The notes: a model not told the origin generated them from the letters alone. DNA of 64,000 bases from Microvirga sp. ACRRW (GCF_022346925.1 NZ_JAKRNJ010000005.1:1-64000), one strand, 5' to 3'. Numbered from the stretch's first letter, positions 25,150 through 34,480 are shown. A program made the numbers and translations.

Positions 25150-27993
25150 ATGGCTCTGATCAAGGAAATCGATTACGGAACGCCGATCCGCAGAACGAAA
25201 AAGGTGCTTACGCTCACCATTGATGGGCAGTCGGTTACGGTGCCGGTGGGTACTTCCGTCATGGCCGCCGCCATGGCGCTGGGCACTGAAATTCCAAAAC
25301 TTTGCGCCACGGATACGCTGGAGCCTTTCGGCTCATGCCGCCTCTGTCTCGTGGAGATCGAAGGAAGGCGTGAAACGCCTGCTTCCTGCACGACACCTGT
25401 CGAAGAGGGCATGGTCGTGCGCACCCAGACTGACAGGCTCGCAAAGCTCCGTCGCGGAGTGATGGAGCTCTATATCTCGGACCACCCGCTCGATTGCCTG
25501 ACCTGTTCCGCGAATGGCGACTGCGAACTGCAGGACATGGCAGGCGCCGTCGGGTTGCGGGAGGTCCGCTACGGTTATGCCGGAGCGGGCCATCTCGATG
25601 CGCCGAAGGATACGTCCAATCCGTATTTCACCTTCGAGGATTCCAAATGCATCGTCTGCTCGCGTTGCGTACGCGCTTGTGAGGAAGTGCAGGGCACTTT
25701 CGCGCTGACAATCCAGGGGAGGGGCTTCGATTCCCGCGTCTCGCCTGGAGGAATGGACTTCTTCGGCTCCGAATGCGTGTCGTGCGGCGCCTGTGTGCAG
25801 GCTTGCCCGACGGCAACGCTGAACGAGAATTCGGTTATCGAGACGGGGACACCTGAGCACTCGGTCATTACCACGTGCGCCTATTGCGGCGTTGGCTGCA
25901 GCTTCAAGGCCGAGATGAGGGGCACGATGGTGGTTCGCATGGTCCCCTACAAGCACGGCAAAGCGAATGAGGGGCATTCCTGCGTCAAAGGGCGCTTTGC
26001 CTGGGGATATGCGACACACAAGGACCGTATGACGAAACCCATGATCCGGGAGAAGATTACAGATCCATGGCGGGAGGTTTCCTGGGAAGAGGCAATCGAA
26101 CGGGCCGCCGGCGAACTGAAGCGCATTCAAGCGAAATACGGCCGGGACTCCATCGGCGGCATCACGTCCTCCAGGTGCACGAACGAGGAGACGTTCCTTG
26201 TTCAGAAACTCGTCCGGGCAGCGTTCGGCAACAACAATGTCGATACCTGTGCCCGCGTCTGCCATTCACCGACTGGGTATGGCCTGAAGACGACCCTTGG
26301 CACGTCGGCAGGAACTCATGACTTTGCATCGGTGGATCAAGCGGACGTCATCATCGTGATCGGCGCCAACCCCACGGATGGCCATCCGGTCTTTGCTTCA
26401 CGTATGAAGCGGCGTCTGCGCGAAGGCGCTCGCCTGATCGTCATCGATCCACGGCGGATCGACCTCGTGAGATCGCCTCACATCGAAGCGGACTATCACC
26501 TGCCCCTGAAACCGGGAGCCAATGTCGCGATGATCAATGCGCTCGCGCATGTGATTGTGACGGAAGGGCTGGTGGACGAGGAGTATGTGCGCGAACGGTG
26601 TGAGGTGGACGCGTTTGAGTCATGGGCCCGCTTCGTCGCCGACGAACGTCATTCGCCCGAAGCCGTCGAGGACATCACCGGCGTTCCTGCCGCGGACATA
26701 AGAGGCGCTGCAAGGCTCTATGCCACCGGCGGCAATGCTGCGATCTATTACGGACTTGGCGTCACCGAGCACAGCCAGGGATCGACCATGGTCATGGGAA
26801 TGGCGAACATTGCCATGGCGACAGGCAATATCGGAAAGCCCGGCACAGGCGTGAATCCGCTACGCGGGCAGAACAATGTGCAGGGCTCCTGTGACATGGG
26901 TTCTTTTCCGCATGAGTTCTCCGGCTATCGGCATGTCTCGGACGACGCGACGCGGCAGATGTTCGAGACTCTCTGGGGCGTGAGCCTCCTGAGCGAGCCC
27001 GGACTCCGTATTCCAAACATGCTCGACGAGGCCGTGTCCGGCTCTTTCAAGGCGCTTTACATTCAAGGTGAGGATATCGCGCAATCCGATCCCGATACGC
27101 AGCATGTGACCGCCGCCTTGAAGGCGATGGAATTCGTGGTCATTCAGGATATTTTCCTGAACGAGACGGCTAAATATGCCCATGTCTTCCTACCCGGCTC
27201 CTCCTTCCTCGAAAAAGACGGGACGTTCACGAATGCGGAGCGTCGCATCAATCGAGTGCGGAAGGTGATGCCGCCGTTGGGAGGATTGGCGGATTGGGAA
27301 GCTACCATGGCTCTCTCGAATGCGCTGGGATACCTGATGAACTATTCGCATCCCAGTGAGATCATGGATGAGATCGCCCGTCTCACGCCGACCTTCGCGG
27401 GCGTGTCTTATGAGAAGTTGGATCGGCTTGGATCGATTCAGTGGCCGTGCAACGATGCGGCTCCATCCGGGACGCCGATGATGCATGTGGACCGCTTCGT
27501 CCGCGGCAAGGGCAAGTTCATGATCACGGAGTTCGTCCCCACCGAGGAGCGCACAGGCCCACGCTTCCCGCTGATCCTCACGACGGGCCGCATTTTATCG
27601 CAGTACAATGTCGGCGCGCAGACACGGCGCACGGAGAACAGCCGCTGGCATGAAGAGGATGTTCTCGAAATCCATCCGTTCGATGCAGAAAGCAGGGGGA
27701 TCCTTGATGGCGATCTTGTCTCCCTGGAAAGCAGGTCCGGCGACATCGCCTTGCGGGCTCAGATCAGCGAGCGCATGCAGCCGGGAGTCGTCTATACGAC
27801 ATTCCATCATGCGAAGACCGGTGCAAACGTGATCACGACCGACTACTCCGACTGGGCGACGAATTGCCCGGAATACAAGGTCACGGCAGTTCAAGTGCGG
27901 CGCACGAACCGCCCATCCGACTGGCAGGCCCGCTTCTATGAAGAGGATCTGGCGCTCAAGCGTATCGATGCGAATATGAAGGCCGCTGAATGA
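25150..27993 (+). CDS. fdsA: NAD-dependent formate dehydrogenase alpha (catalytic) subunit
   Basis: This 947-residue catalytic subunit oxidises formate to CO2 at a bis-MGD metal centre. In order: an N-terminal [2Fe-2S] domain (Cys52, 63, 66, 80), a His-Cys3 cluster site (His112, Cys116, 119, 125), two ferredoxin-like [4Fe-4S] sets (Cys167/170/173/177 and 209/212/215/219), a further [4Fe-4S] set (Cys243/246/250/278), then the molybdopterin domain with the metal-ligand Cys371-His372 in CARVCHSPTG. The ligand is Cys, not selenocysteine. Mo versus W cannot be told from sequence. It completes methanol to CO2 oxidation and yields NADH. Confidence 0.96.
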   Translation: MALIKEIDYGTPIRRTKKVLTLTIDGQSVTVPVGTSVMAAAMALGTEIPKLCATDTLEPFGSCRLCLVEIEGRRETPASCTTPVEEGMVVRTQTDRLAKLRRGVMELYISDHPLDCLTCSANGDCELQDMAGAVGLREVRYGYAGAGHLDAPKDTSNPYFTFEDSKCIVCSRCVRACEEVQGTFALTIQGRGFDSRVSPGGMDFFGSECVSCGACVQACPTATLNENSVIETGTPEHSVITTCAYCGVGCSFKAEMRGTMVVRMVPYKHGKANEGHSCVKGRFAWGYATHKDRMTKPMIREKITDPWREVSWEEAIERAAGELKRIQAKYGRDSIGGITSSRCTNEETFLVQKLVRAAFGNNNVDTCARVCHSPTGYGLKTTLGTSAGTHDFASVDQADVIIVIGANPTDGHPVFASRMKRRLREGARLIVIDPRRIDLVRSPHIEADYHLPLKPGANVAMINALAHVIVTEGLVDEEYVRERCEVDAFESWARFVADERHSPEAVEDITGVPAADIRGAARLYATGGNAAIYYGLGVTEHSQGSTMVMGMANIAMATGNIGKPGTGVNPLRGQNNVQGSCDMGSFPHEFSGYRHVSDDATRQMFETLWGVSLLSEPGLRIPNMLDEAVSGSFKALYIQGEDIAQSDPDTQHVTAALKAMEFVVIQDIFLNETAKYAHVFLPGSSFLEKDGTFTNAERRINRVRKVMPPLGGLADWEATMALSNALGYLMNYSHPSEIMDEIARLTPTFAGVSYEKLDRLGSIQWPCNDAAPSGTPMMHVDRFVRGKGKFMITEFVPTEERTGPRFPLILTTGRILSQYNVGAQTRRTENSRWHEEDVLEIHPFDAESRGILDGDLVSLESRSGDIALRAQISERMQPGVVYTTFHHAKTGANVITTDYSDWATNCPEYKVTAVQVRRTNRPSDWQARFYEEDLALKRIDANMKAAE

Positions 27994-28023
27994 AAGATCG
28001 GTTTAACAGAGAGTTGCTCTGGC

Positions 28024-28302
28024 ATGAGTGCTGAAAAACTCGTCCGCATGGCCAATCAGATCGCCAGCTTCTTCCGCTCCTACCCGGAAGAGCAGGCGAT
28101 CAAAGGCATTCACGACCATCTCGTGGCCTTCTGGACACCTGGTATGCGAAGAGATCTTCTGTCTTATGCGTCTCAAGGTGGCGGAAAGCTCGATCCGCTT
28201 GTCGTGAAAGCAGTGAGTGATCCGCAAACTGGCAAGAATCCAATCAAGAAGGCGATTTCCGGCCCTGAAGTAGTGGGTGATTTGGCGAGCGATGCTGGGT
28301 GA
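28024..28302 (+). CDS. fdsD: Formate dehydrogenase delta subunit
   Basis: This 92-residue protein reads as FdsD: the N-terminal helix KLVRMANQIASFFRSYPEEQA and HLVAFWTPGMRRDLL are the family hallmarks. FdsD proteins are small subunits or assembly factors of soluble FDH. It begins 30 bases after fdsA. In many relatives fdsC (FdhD-type sulfurtransferase, needed to sulfurate the cofactor) lies between; it is absent here and must be elsewhere if the enzyme is active. Confidence 0.88.
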   Translation: MSAEKLVRMANQIASFFRSYPEEQAIKGIHDHLVAFWTPGMRRDLLSYASQGGGKLDPLVVKAVSDPQTGKNPIKKAISGPEVVGDLASDAG

Positions 28303-28563
28303 TGCCGGTACTCGTTACATCAAGACAAGCTGAGTTGTTGTGCATGCGCCAGTCGAGCTCGTCAGAATCAATTGAGCACAAGATTCATCTATCCGATGTA
28401 TCGTTACAATTAACGCGTCTGGGTTGACCAACTGGTTCGAAGGGTACAGACTTTAAGCAGGCTGGGGACATCGGTCCTCCCTGACTGAGGCTTCCTGAGG
28501 GAAGCCTCTTTTGTATTCAAGAGATTTCATTTCCTGCCAAAGTTAACGGAATGACCACAACTC
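28303..28563 (+). other. Structured intergenic region with possible small RNA
   Basis: This 261-base gap separates fdsD from the GGDEF-EAL gene. Its right part carries two consecutive stem-loops: GGGGAC against GTCCTC near 28464-28479 and the strong terminator at 28487-28512. A short transcript ending at this terminator, either the fds operon tail or a separate small RNA, is plausible. No open frame in it looks coding. Confidence 0.3.
28487..28512 (+). terminator. Intrinsic terminator after fds operon
   Basis: Perfect 9-bp arms GAGGCTTCC and GGAAGCCTC with loop TGAG are followed by TTTT. This is a convincing Rho-independent terminator, placed 185 bases after fdsD. Confidence 0.85.
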
Positions 28564-30909
28564 TTGGCGAAGTCTGCTGAGGATTGCCGCCCGAAAGCCG
28601 AATCGAATTTCATCGTGCTCACTTACGTGATCCTGCTCCTCAGCGTCGTGATGACGGTAGCCGCATTCATCGGCGCGGTTTTCCTGTTGCTGCGTGAGCA
28701 TAACGAGGATCTCGCAAGAGCGGAGGGCGATCTGGCTACCCTCGCGCTTTCTCTTCAGGAGCGAGCCGATGCGGCTCTTCAGTCTATTGAGAACGTTCTT
28801 CAGGACGTAATTGGCCGTATACCTGACGCTTGCCTGGCAGTCAGTGAGTTCGACGGGTTCGCCGCATCACAGGCGACAAAGGCCGTTTTGGTCGGAGCGT
28901 GTCACTCCCTTCCTCAGATCCACCGCATCGATCTCGTCAATTCCAGGGGGCGGATCGTGGGTACATCCAATCCACGCCCGATCGCGAACCCGACCTATTT
29001 GAGCGACGCATCATATTATCAGGCTCTGTCGAGCGATCCATTGCTCCTGGTGTACTTGAGCGAGCCGATGATCATTCGCGCGACCGGAAAAAAGTTTTTC
29101 TCTCTCGCCCGAAAAATCAAGGATTCCAACGGAAACTTCATCGGCCTCGTCGTATCGACGATCGACGTCAGCCATTTCGAGAAAATGTTTGAGGTGCATT
29201 TCAAGTCACCTTCGCTCGCGATCGCACTCTATCGCCGCGATGGGATCATTCTCGCGAACGGCCCAAGATCCGACAAATCCCTTGGGCGCAAGGTCTGGCG
29301 GCCAGGCACGCCGCTGCAACGGATGGTTGCCAAGAACAGCCCGACACTCATTCGCGATATCACCTGGATCGACAAGAACGAGCGGCTGGTCGCTCTTCAT
29401 CCTCTTGCTCATTATCCGAGCGGCATCGCCGTCAGCAGGACCATGGCGGAGCTCATGGCCGGAAGGCGGCTCGAGGCGCGCGTGATCAGACTCATCGCCC
29501 ATCTCATGGACATCGCCATCGATGCGGCTAGCTTGCTGGGGCTGAAGCATGTGAGAGCCGGTATCCTGAGAGCCGCCAGTGAGAGTTATCTTTCGCATCA
29601 TGACATTCTGACCAAGCTGCCCAACAGGCAGCTCTTTTTGGAAGAGCTGAAGCGCACATTTCTCGCTTCCCAAAGGACCGGAAGAGATTTTGCGCTGCAT
29701 CTTCTCGATCTCGATCGCTTCAAGGATATAAACGACAACTATGGACATGCCGCTGGAGACGAAATCATCCGGACAGTAGCGCGGCGTCTGCGCGAGCGGC
29801 TCAGGAAGGGCGACTTCATAGCCCGCATCGGTAGCGACGAGTTCGCCATTATTCAGAGACCTATCAGAGGAAAGCAGCAGGTCATGGATCTCGTTGCGGC
29901 CATTCAGGCTGCGATGAAGGTTCCATGTACAGCTGGCAACACGGAGATCGACGTCGGAGTTTCAATGGGCATTGCGGTTGCATCGGCGGATGGCAAGTCC
30001 TCGACCGAGCTGATGAAATCGGCCGATGTCGCGCTTTATGCGGCAAAGACCGACTCAAGCTGCAGTTACCGCCTCTATGATGCAAGCATCAAGGATCCCC
30101 GTGCAGAGCGACGCGCGCTTGAGGGGGCGCTGAAAAGCGCGCATGACAACAGAGAGTTCGAGCTGTTCTACCAGCCAATCCTGGATTTGGCGACCAATCG
30201 GATGTGGGGTTGTGAAGCGCTGGTGCGCTGGAAGCATTCGTCGAAAGGAATGATCTCCCCCGTCGAGTTTATTCCGACCGCCGAAGAGTCTGGGCTCATT
30301 GGTCCCATCGGCGACTGGATTCTCGAAGAGGCTTGCTCGACGGCCATGACCTGGGTGCTGCCGCTGAAGGTTGCGGTCAATCTCTCGCCAGTGCAATTCC
30401 AACGCCGGGATGTTTTCGCCAGTGTCAAACAGGCCTTGGACGCATCTGGCCTGCCGGCCCAGCGCCTGGTTCTGGAGATTACGGAGTCGGTCAAGCTCAC
30501 CGAGGAAGCCACCGCGACCCTCAAGCGACTAAAGGCTTTGGGAGTCTCGATCTCGCTTGACGATTTCGGTACCGGCTATGCGTCTATGAGCTATCTTCGA
30601 AGCTTTCCTTTCGACAAGATTAAGATTGATCAGTCGTTCGTGCGCGGGATCACGGATTCATCGGACAGCCGCGCGATCATCAAGGCAACAATCGGCCTTG
30701 CGAACGATCTGAAGATTAGTACGACGGCCGAAGGCGTTGAAACGGAAGAACAACTCAATGCCTTGCGTCTGGCAGGCGCCTCCCAAGCCCAAGGCTATCT
30801 GATAGCCAAGCCCATGTCCCGCGAATCCATCGCATGTTTCATCGCGGATATCCAAGGCACACAGCAGAATATGCAACGAGAGGCCTTAACTCCACGGGTC
30901 ATCGGGTAA
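28564..30909 (+). CDS. Membrane-bound GGDEF-EAL cyclic-di-GMP protein
   Basis: This 781-residue protein has an N-terminal transmembrane helix (about residues 17-42) and a periplasmic sensor of the dCache type (about 45-300, with LARKIKDSNGNFIGLVVSTID). A GGDEF domain follows (DILTKLPNRQLF to about 510), then an EAL domain (about 515-765). The GGDEF catalytic loop reads IGSDEF, with Ser replacing the second Gly, so cyclase activity is uncertain. The EAL domain keeps CEALVRW, NLSP, EITES, DDFGTGY, KIDQSF and EGVET, so phosphodiesterase activity is likely. The start is a TTG with a poor ribosome site; no better in-frame start exists before the membrane helix. No clear operon partner. Confidence 0.9.
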   Translation: MAKSAEDCRPKAESNFIVLTYVILLLSVVMTVAAFIGAVFLLLREHNEDLARAEGDLATLALSLQERADAALQSIENVLQDVIGRIPDACLAVSEFDGFAASQATKAVLVGACHSLPQIHRIDLVNSRGRIVGTSNPRPIANPTYLSDASYYQALSSDPLLLVYLSEPMIIRATGKKFFSLARKIKDSNGNFIGLVVSTIDVSHFEKMFEVHFKSPSLAIALYRRDGIILANGPRSDKSLGRKVWRPGTPLQRMVAKNSPTLIRDITWIDKNERLVALHPLAHYPSGIAVSRTMAELMAGRRLEARVIRLIAHLMDIAIDAASLLGLKHVRAGILRAASESYLSHHDILTKLPNRQLFLEELKRTFLASQRTGRDFALHLLDLDRFKDINDNYGHAAGDEIIRTVARRLRERLRKGDFIARIGSDEFAIIQRPIRGKQQVMDLVAAIQAAMKVPCTAGNTEIDVGVSMGIAVASADGKSSTELMKSADVALYAAKTDSSCSYRLYDASIKDPRAERRALEGALKSAHDNREFELFYQPILDLATNRMWGCEALVRWKHSSKGMISPVEFIPTAEESGLIGPIGDWILEEACSTAMTWVLPLKVAVNLSPVQFQRRDVFASVKQALDASGLPAQRLVLEITESVKLTEEATATLKRLKALGVSISLDDFGTGYASMSYLRSFPFDKIKIDQSFVRGITDSSDSRAIIKATIGLANDLKISTTAEGVETEEQLNALRLAGASQAQGYLIAKPMSRESIACFIADIQGTQQNMQREALTPRVIG

Positions 30910-31091
30910 GCGATAGCTCATCAATTCGTCTCCGATAAGTGATGCTCCTGGAAGGGGCAATCCGCATGAGCGGCTTTCGGTTGTGTCTCCATCCCGTAAG
31001 ATGAAAACGGCAGGATGGCAGTCCTGCCTTGTCTGTTCGGGCAGGGCAATTGGCCAAGCCTTATCTCATCGCTCGTGATTGGAGCAGCGCC

Positions 31092-32471
31092 ATGACAGAA
31101 ACCTTCGACGCGATCATCATTGGGGCCGGACAGGCTGGGCCACCGCTCGCAGGGCGTTTGACCGCCGCCGGGATGAAAGTCGCGCTCATCGAGCGAAAGC
31201 TGTTCGGCGGCACTTGCGTCAACACCGGGTGCATGCCGACGAAAACACTCATCGCGAGCGCTTATGCCGCTCACCTTGCCCGCCGAGGCGCTGAGTATGG
31301 AGTTGACGTCGAAGGGCCGATCAAAGTCGACATGAAACGGGTCAAGGCTCGTGCCGACACTGTCTCAACAAACGCACGTACCAATCTTGAAAAGTGGCTG
31401 AATGGGCTAGACGGGCTGACAATCATCGAAGGGCATGCTCGCTTCGAGGGGCGCGATGTCGTCCGGGTAGGCGAGAGGCTGCTGAAGGCACCGAGGATAT
31501 TCATCAATGTCGGCGGTCGTGCAAGCGTGCCCGACATGCCGGGCGTCGATACAGTGGACTATCTCACCAACACCTCCATCCTCCGGCTTGATACTCTGCC
31601 CAGGCATCTCGTCGTGGTTGGCGGCAGCTATATCGGCCTTGAATTCGCACAGATGTATCGACGCTTCGGCGCCGAGGTTACTGTCGTCGAAAAAGGGCCG
31701 CGCCTGATCGCCCGCGAGGATGAGGATGTGTCGGAGGCCGTCAGGAACATCCTTACAGATGAAGGGATAATGGTTCGCACCAACGCCACCTGCATCGGCT
31801 TCAAGCCTCACCCAAATGGCGTAGCAGTCGACATAGATTGCACCTCGGGAGAGCCCTTCGCAGTCGGTTCGCATGTGCTGTTGGCCGTGGGACGTCGGCC
31901 GAATACGGATGATCTCGGCCTCGACACGGTGGGCATCATGGTCGATGCCAGGGGATACATCGGAGTGGATGACAGCCTGGCGACCAATGTTCACGGCATA
32001 TGGGCATTGGGCGACTGCAACGGTCGCGGGGCTTTCACGCACACTTCGTACAACGACTACGAAATCGTCGCCGCCAATCTTCTCGACGGCAAAAGCCGCC
32101 GGGTGAGCGACCGGATACCGGCTTATGCGCTCTACATCGATCCGCCTCTCGGTCGCGTTGGAATGTCAGAGGCGGAAGCTGCCCGTATGGGCCGTGATCT
32201 CCTGGTGTCGAAACGCCCGATGACTCGGGTTGGGCGTGCCATCGAGAAAGGTGAAACCAAGGGCTTCATGAAAATCGTGGCCGATGCAGAGACAAAGCAG
32301 ATCCTAGGCGCCGCCATTCTCGGCCTAAATGGGGATGAGGCGCTCCATGGCATTCTGGACATGATGAATGCCAAGGCAGCCTATCCGGTTCTGCAATGGG
32401 CAGTTCCCATCCATCCTACGGTGTCGGAGTTGATCCCCACCGTTCTTGGGGATCTAAAGCCTTTCAATTAA
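31092..32471 (+). CDS. Class I pyridine nucleotide-disulfide oxidoreductase (MerA/Lpd-like)
   Basis: This 459-residue FAD/NAD(P) flavoprotein has the FAD motif IIIGAGQAGPPLAGRL, the redox-active disulfide GGTCVNTGCMPTK, the second Rossmann motif VVVGGSYIGLEFAQMY, the second FAD motif IWALGDCNG and the C-terminal dimer segment with AVPIHPTVSELIPTV (catalytic His-Pro). It lacks the N-terminal heavy-metal domain and the C-terminal Cys pair of mercuric reductase, so annotation as MerA would be wrong. Substrate is unknown; such orphan proteins often act on small disulfides or quinones. ATG 31092 is preferred over an upstream TTG. It faces the LysR gene across a hairpin. Confidence 0.85.
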   Translation: MTETFDAIIIGAGQAGPPLAGRLTAAGMKVALIERKLFGGTCVNTGCMPTKTLIASAYAAHLARRGAEYGVDVEGPIKVDMKRVKARADTVSTNARTNLEKWLNGLDGLTIIEGHARFEGRDVVRVGERLLKAPRIFINVGGRASVPDMPGVDTVDYLTNTSILRLDTLPRHLVVVGGSYIGLEFAQMYRRFGAEVTVVEKGPRLIAREDEDVSEAVRNILTDEGIMVRTNATCIGFKPHPNGVAVDIDCTSGEPFAVGSHVLLAVGRRPNTDDLGLDTVGIMVDARGYIGVDDSLATNVHGIWALGDCNGRGAFTHTSYNDYEIVAANLLDGKSRRVSDRIPAYALYIDPPLGRVGMSEAEAARMGRDLLVSKRPMTRVGRAIEKGETKGFMKIVADAETKQILGAAILGLNGDEALHGILDMMNAKAAYPVLQWAVPIHPTVSELIPTVLGDLKPFN

Positions 32472-32474
32472 GGC

Positions 32475-32507
32475 CGCATCGTCGGCGCTCAAAGTATCGA
32501 CGATGCG
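32475..32507. terminator. Convergent terminator-like hairpin
   Basis: Perfect 10-bp arms CGCATCGTCG (32475-32484) and CGACGATGCG (32498-32507) lie between the convergent flavoprotein and LysR genes. No T-run on either side; a bidirectional termination role is likely from position. Confidence 0.5.
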
Positions 32508-32512
32508 AGAGA

Positions 32513-33403
32513 TCATGGAAGCTTCCAATTGCCAACATGCTCACGGAACTCTTGCATAAATGCCGTTGCCAAGGTGGAGGCCGGGAGGTGAGGAGAGCGC
32601 AAAGCCACGAACCCAGCATCAATGAAGGGCATGAAGGGTTTCGCGACGATCCCCTTGTCGAGGAACTCTGCCGCCGAATGGGGATCGACAAGGCTGATGC
32701 CGCCGCCTTCAGCAACTAGGAGGCAAGCGATCTGAGATAAGGTTGTCTCAAGCGAGATCGTTCGTGGAATTTCTGCAAGAGCCGTGTCAATTCTTGAACG
32801 GAAAAGGGTGCCGCGACCGATCCCAACGAAACGTTCGCCGCTGAGATCGTCCGGCGTAATACAATCACGCCGGGCCAAGCGGTGGCTCTTCGGCATGATA
32901 GCCACCGCCGCCATCGGAATGGTTTCAATCTCCAGCCCAACGCGATCCAGAGGACCATCCGCGTATCCGAAATCGACCTGACCGCTAGCCACCGCGTCCG
33001 TCACGAGATGGGAAGGTGTTCCGGTGATCGAAATATGAACGTCGGGCCTGCGCATGGAGAACCGGGCGACGAAGCGGGTCAGGATACTTCCGGCAAGAGC
33101 CGGCATCGCTGCGATCCGGAGTGAGCCAACGGTTTGGGCGCGGAGTGCCTGTGCGAAGGCTGCGATGCGCGACAATCCTACAAACGATCGCTCGACCTCC
33201 GCGAGAAGCGTTGTCGCTTCCGCTCTGGGAACGATGTGGTTCCCACGCCTTTCAAACAGGGCGAGGCCGATCTCGTCTTCCAGGCTCTGAATGAGCCGGC
33301 TGACGGCTGGCTGTGTCACGAAAAGGGCTTCTGATGCGCTGGTGATGCTTCCAGTGAGCATCACCATGCGAAAGGCTTCGATCTGGCGGGAGCTGATATT
33401 CAC
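32513..33403 (-). CDS. LysR-family regulator, NocR/OccR-like
   Basis: This 296-residue regulator has an N-terminal helix-turn-helix (RQIEAFRMVMLTGSITSASE then LFVTQPAVSRLIQSLEDE) and a C-terminal effector-binding domain of LysR type. The opening and overall sequence read closest to the opine regulators NocR/OccR and related amino-acid regulators. It is divergent from a NocT-like binding protein and oxidase genes, the standard layout for such a regulator. The GTG at 33403 has GGAGGG just upstream and is preferred over a TTG four codons earlier. The effector is probably an opine, arginine-derived or hydroxyproline-like compound; this is inference. Confidence 0.87.
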   Translation of the reverse strand: MNISSRQIEAFRMVMLTGSITSASEALFVTQPAVSRLIQSLEDEIGLALFERRGNHIVPRAEATTLLAEVERSFVGLSRIAAFAQALRAQTVGSLRIAAMPALAGSILTRFVARFSMRRPDVHISITGTPSHLVTDAVASGQVDFGYADGPLDRVGLEIETIPMAAVAIMPKSHRLARRDCITPDDLSGERFVGIGRGTLFRSRIDTALAEIPRTISLETTLSQIACLLVAEGGGISLVDPHSAAEFLDKGIVAKPFMPFIDAGFVALRSPHLPASTLATAFMQEFREHVGNWKLP

Positions 33404-33558
33404 GCGGCCCTCCAAGCATGTCTTTGATGCATGCTGGGATAATTATATCTGATTTGACGTTATGGAAAGTCATGTCGATTGTCCATCAGAGAGGCTTGGA
33501 GCAACTGCGACGCAATCGGCGGATGCCAGCCTTGATAACTGGATGAGGGAATGAGGAT
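33404..33558. promoter_or_regulatory. Divergent regulator/transport promoter region
   Basis: Between the LysR gene and the binding-protein gene lie two dyads: AGCATG (33415-33420) with CATGCT (33430-33435), and the palindrome ATAATTAT at 33439-33446. LysR proteins normally bind such dyads (T-N11-A type) in the divergent region. The exact sites are not established. Confidence 0.4.
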
Positions 33559-34407
33559 ATGAACACCTTCGGAGTTCTGGGAGCCGCGGCTCTCGGTGTG
33601 CTTGTTGCGGTCGGCGGAGCCTCCGCGCAGGAGAAGACGGTCAAGATCGCGACGGAAGGCGCCTATGCCCCGTGGAACTTCACGGGCGCCGGCGGCAAGC
33701 TGGAAGGTTTCGAGATCGATCTCGCCAATGACCTCTGCTCGCGCATGAAGGTGAAGTGCGAGATCGTCGCTCAGGACTGGGACGGCATTATTCCCGCTCT
33801 CAATGCCAAGAAGTACGACGCCATCATGGCCGGCATGACGATCACCGATAAGCGCAAAGAAGCGATAAACTTCTCCATTCCATATGCAGACACGCCGAGC
33901 GTCTTCCTGACAGCGAAGAGCTCACCGCTGGCAAAGCTCCCAGGCACGGGCCAGTCATTCAACCTTTCGACCCAGCAGGCCGCCGCTGAGAAGGCTCTGA
34001 ACGATCTCAAGCCGCTTCTGAAGGGCAAGACCATCGGTGTCCAGACCTCAACCATTCAGGCAAGCTTCGCCGATAAATACTTGAAGGACACTGCCGAAAT
34101 CCGCGAATACAAAACCACTGAGCAGCATGATCTCGATATGGCTGCCGGCCGCATCGATGCAGTCTTTGCAGGAGCCGCTCAAGTCATCGGCACGCTTGAA
34201 AAGCCTGACTTCAAGGACGACTACGTCGTCGTAGGGCCGTCGTTGACGGGCGGCCTGCTCGGCGCCGGCATCGCGGTTGGCCTGCGCAAAGACGAAGCAG
34301 ATCTCAAGAAGGCCTTCGATGAAGCTATCCAAGCCGCCATCAAGGACGGCACCATCGGAAAACTCTCGATGAAGTGGTTCAAGACCAACATCACTCCTCA
34401 GAGCTAA
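33559..34407 (+). CDS. Opine/basic amino acid ABC substrate-binding protein (NocT/OccT-like)
   Basis: This 282-residue periplasmic protein has a signal peptide (VLGAAALGVLVAVGGASAQ) and the type II binding fold of the polar amino acid group: TEGAYAPWNF, then LEGFEIDLANDLCSRM and the YDAIMAGMTITDKR motif. It resembles the nopaline/octopine binding proteins NocT and OccT along its length. No permease or ATPase gene lies near, so it must use components encoded elsewhere, or act in sensing. A strong hairpin follows the gene, as often after binding-protein genes. The ligand could be an opine, arginine/ornithine derivative or similar. Confidence 0.88.
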   Translation: MNTFGVLGAAALGVLVAVGGASAQEKTVKIATEGAYAPWNFTGAGGKLEGFEIDLANDLCSRMKVKCEIVAQDWDGIIPALNAKKYDAIMAGMTITDKRKEAINFSIPYADTPSVFLTAKSSPLAKLPGTGQSFNLSTQQAAAEKALNDLKPLLKGKTIGVQTSTIQASFADKYLKDTAEIREYKTTEQHDLDMAAGRIDAVFAGAAQVIGTLEKPDFKDDYVVVGPSLTGGLLGAGIAVGLRKDEADLKKAFDEAIQAAIKDGTIGKLSMKWFKTNITPQS

Positions 34408-34421
34408 GGCTCATCATGCCC

Positions 34422-34447
34422 TGCGGGACGCTCCCGAGCGTCCCGCA
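34422..34447 (+). terminator. Strong stem-loop after binding-protein gene
   Basis: Perfect 11-bp arms TGCGGGACGCT and AGCGTCCCGCA with loop CCCG start 14 bases past the stop codon. No T-run. It likely protects the binding-protein mRNA or limits read-through into the oxidase genes. Confidence 0.6.
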
Positions 34448-34480
34448 AATACGGAATGACAGGAAAAGGCAGTCGCTCGA

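Noticed and set aside
31092..32471. Mercuric reductase (merA)
   Set aside because: The CVNTGC site is present but the N-terminal HMA domain and C-terminal Cys pair are absent, and no mer genes are near. General class I disulfide reductase is the safer name.
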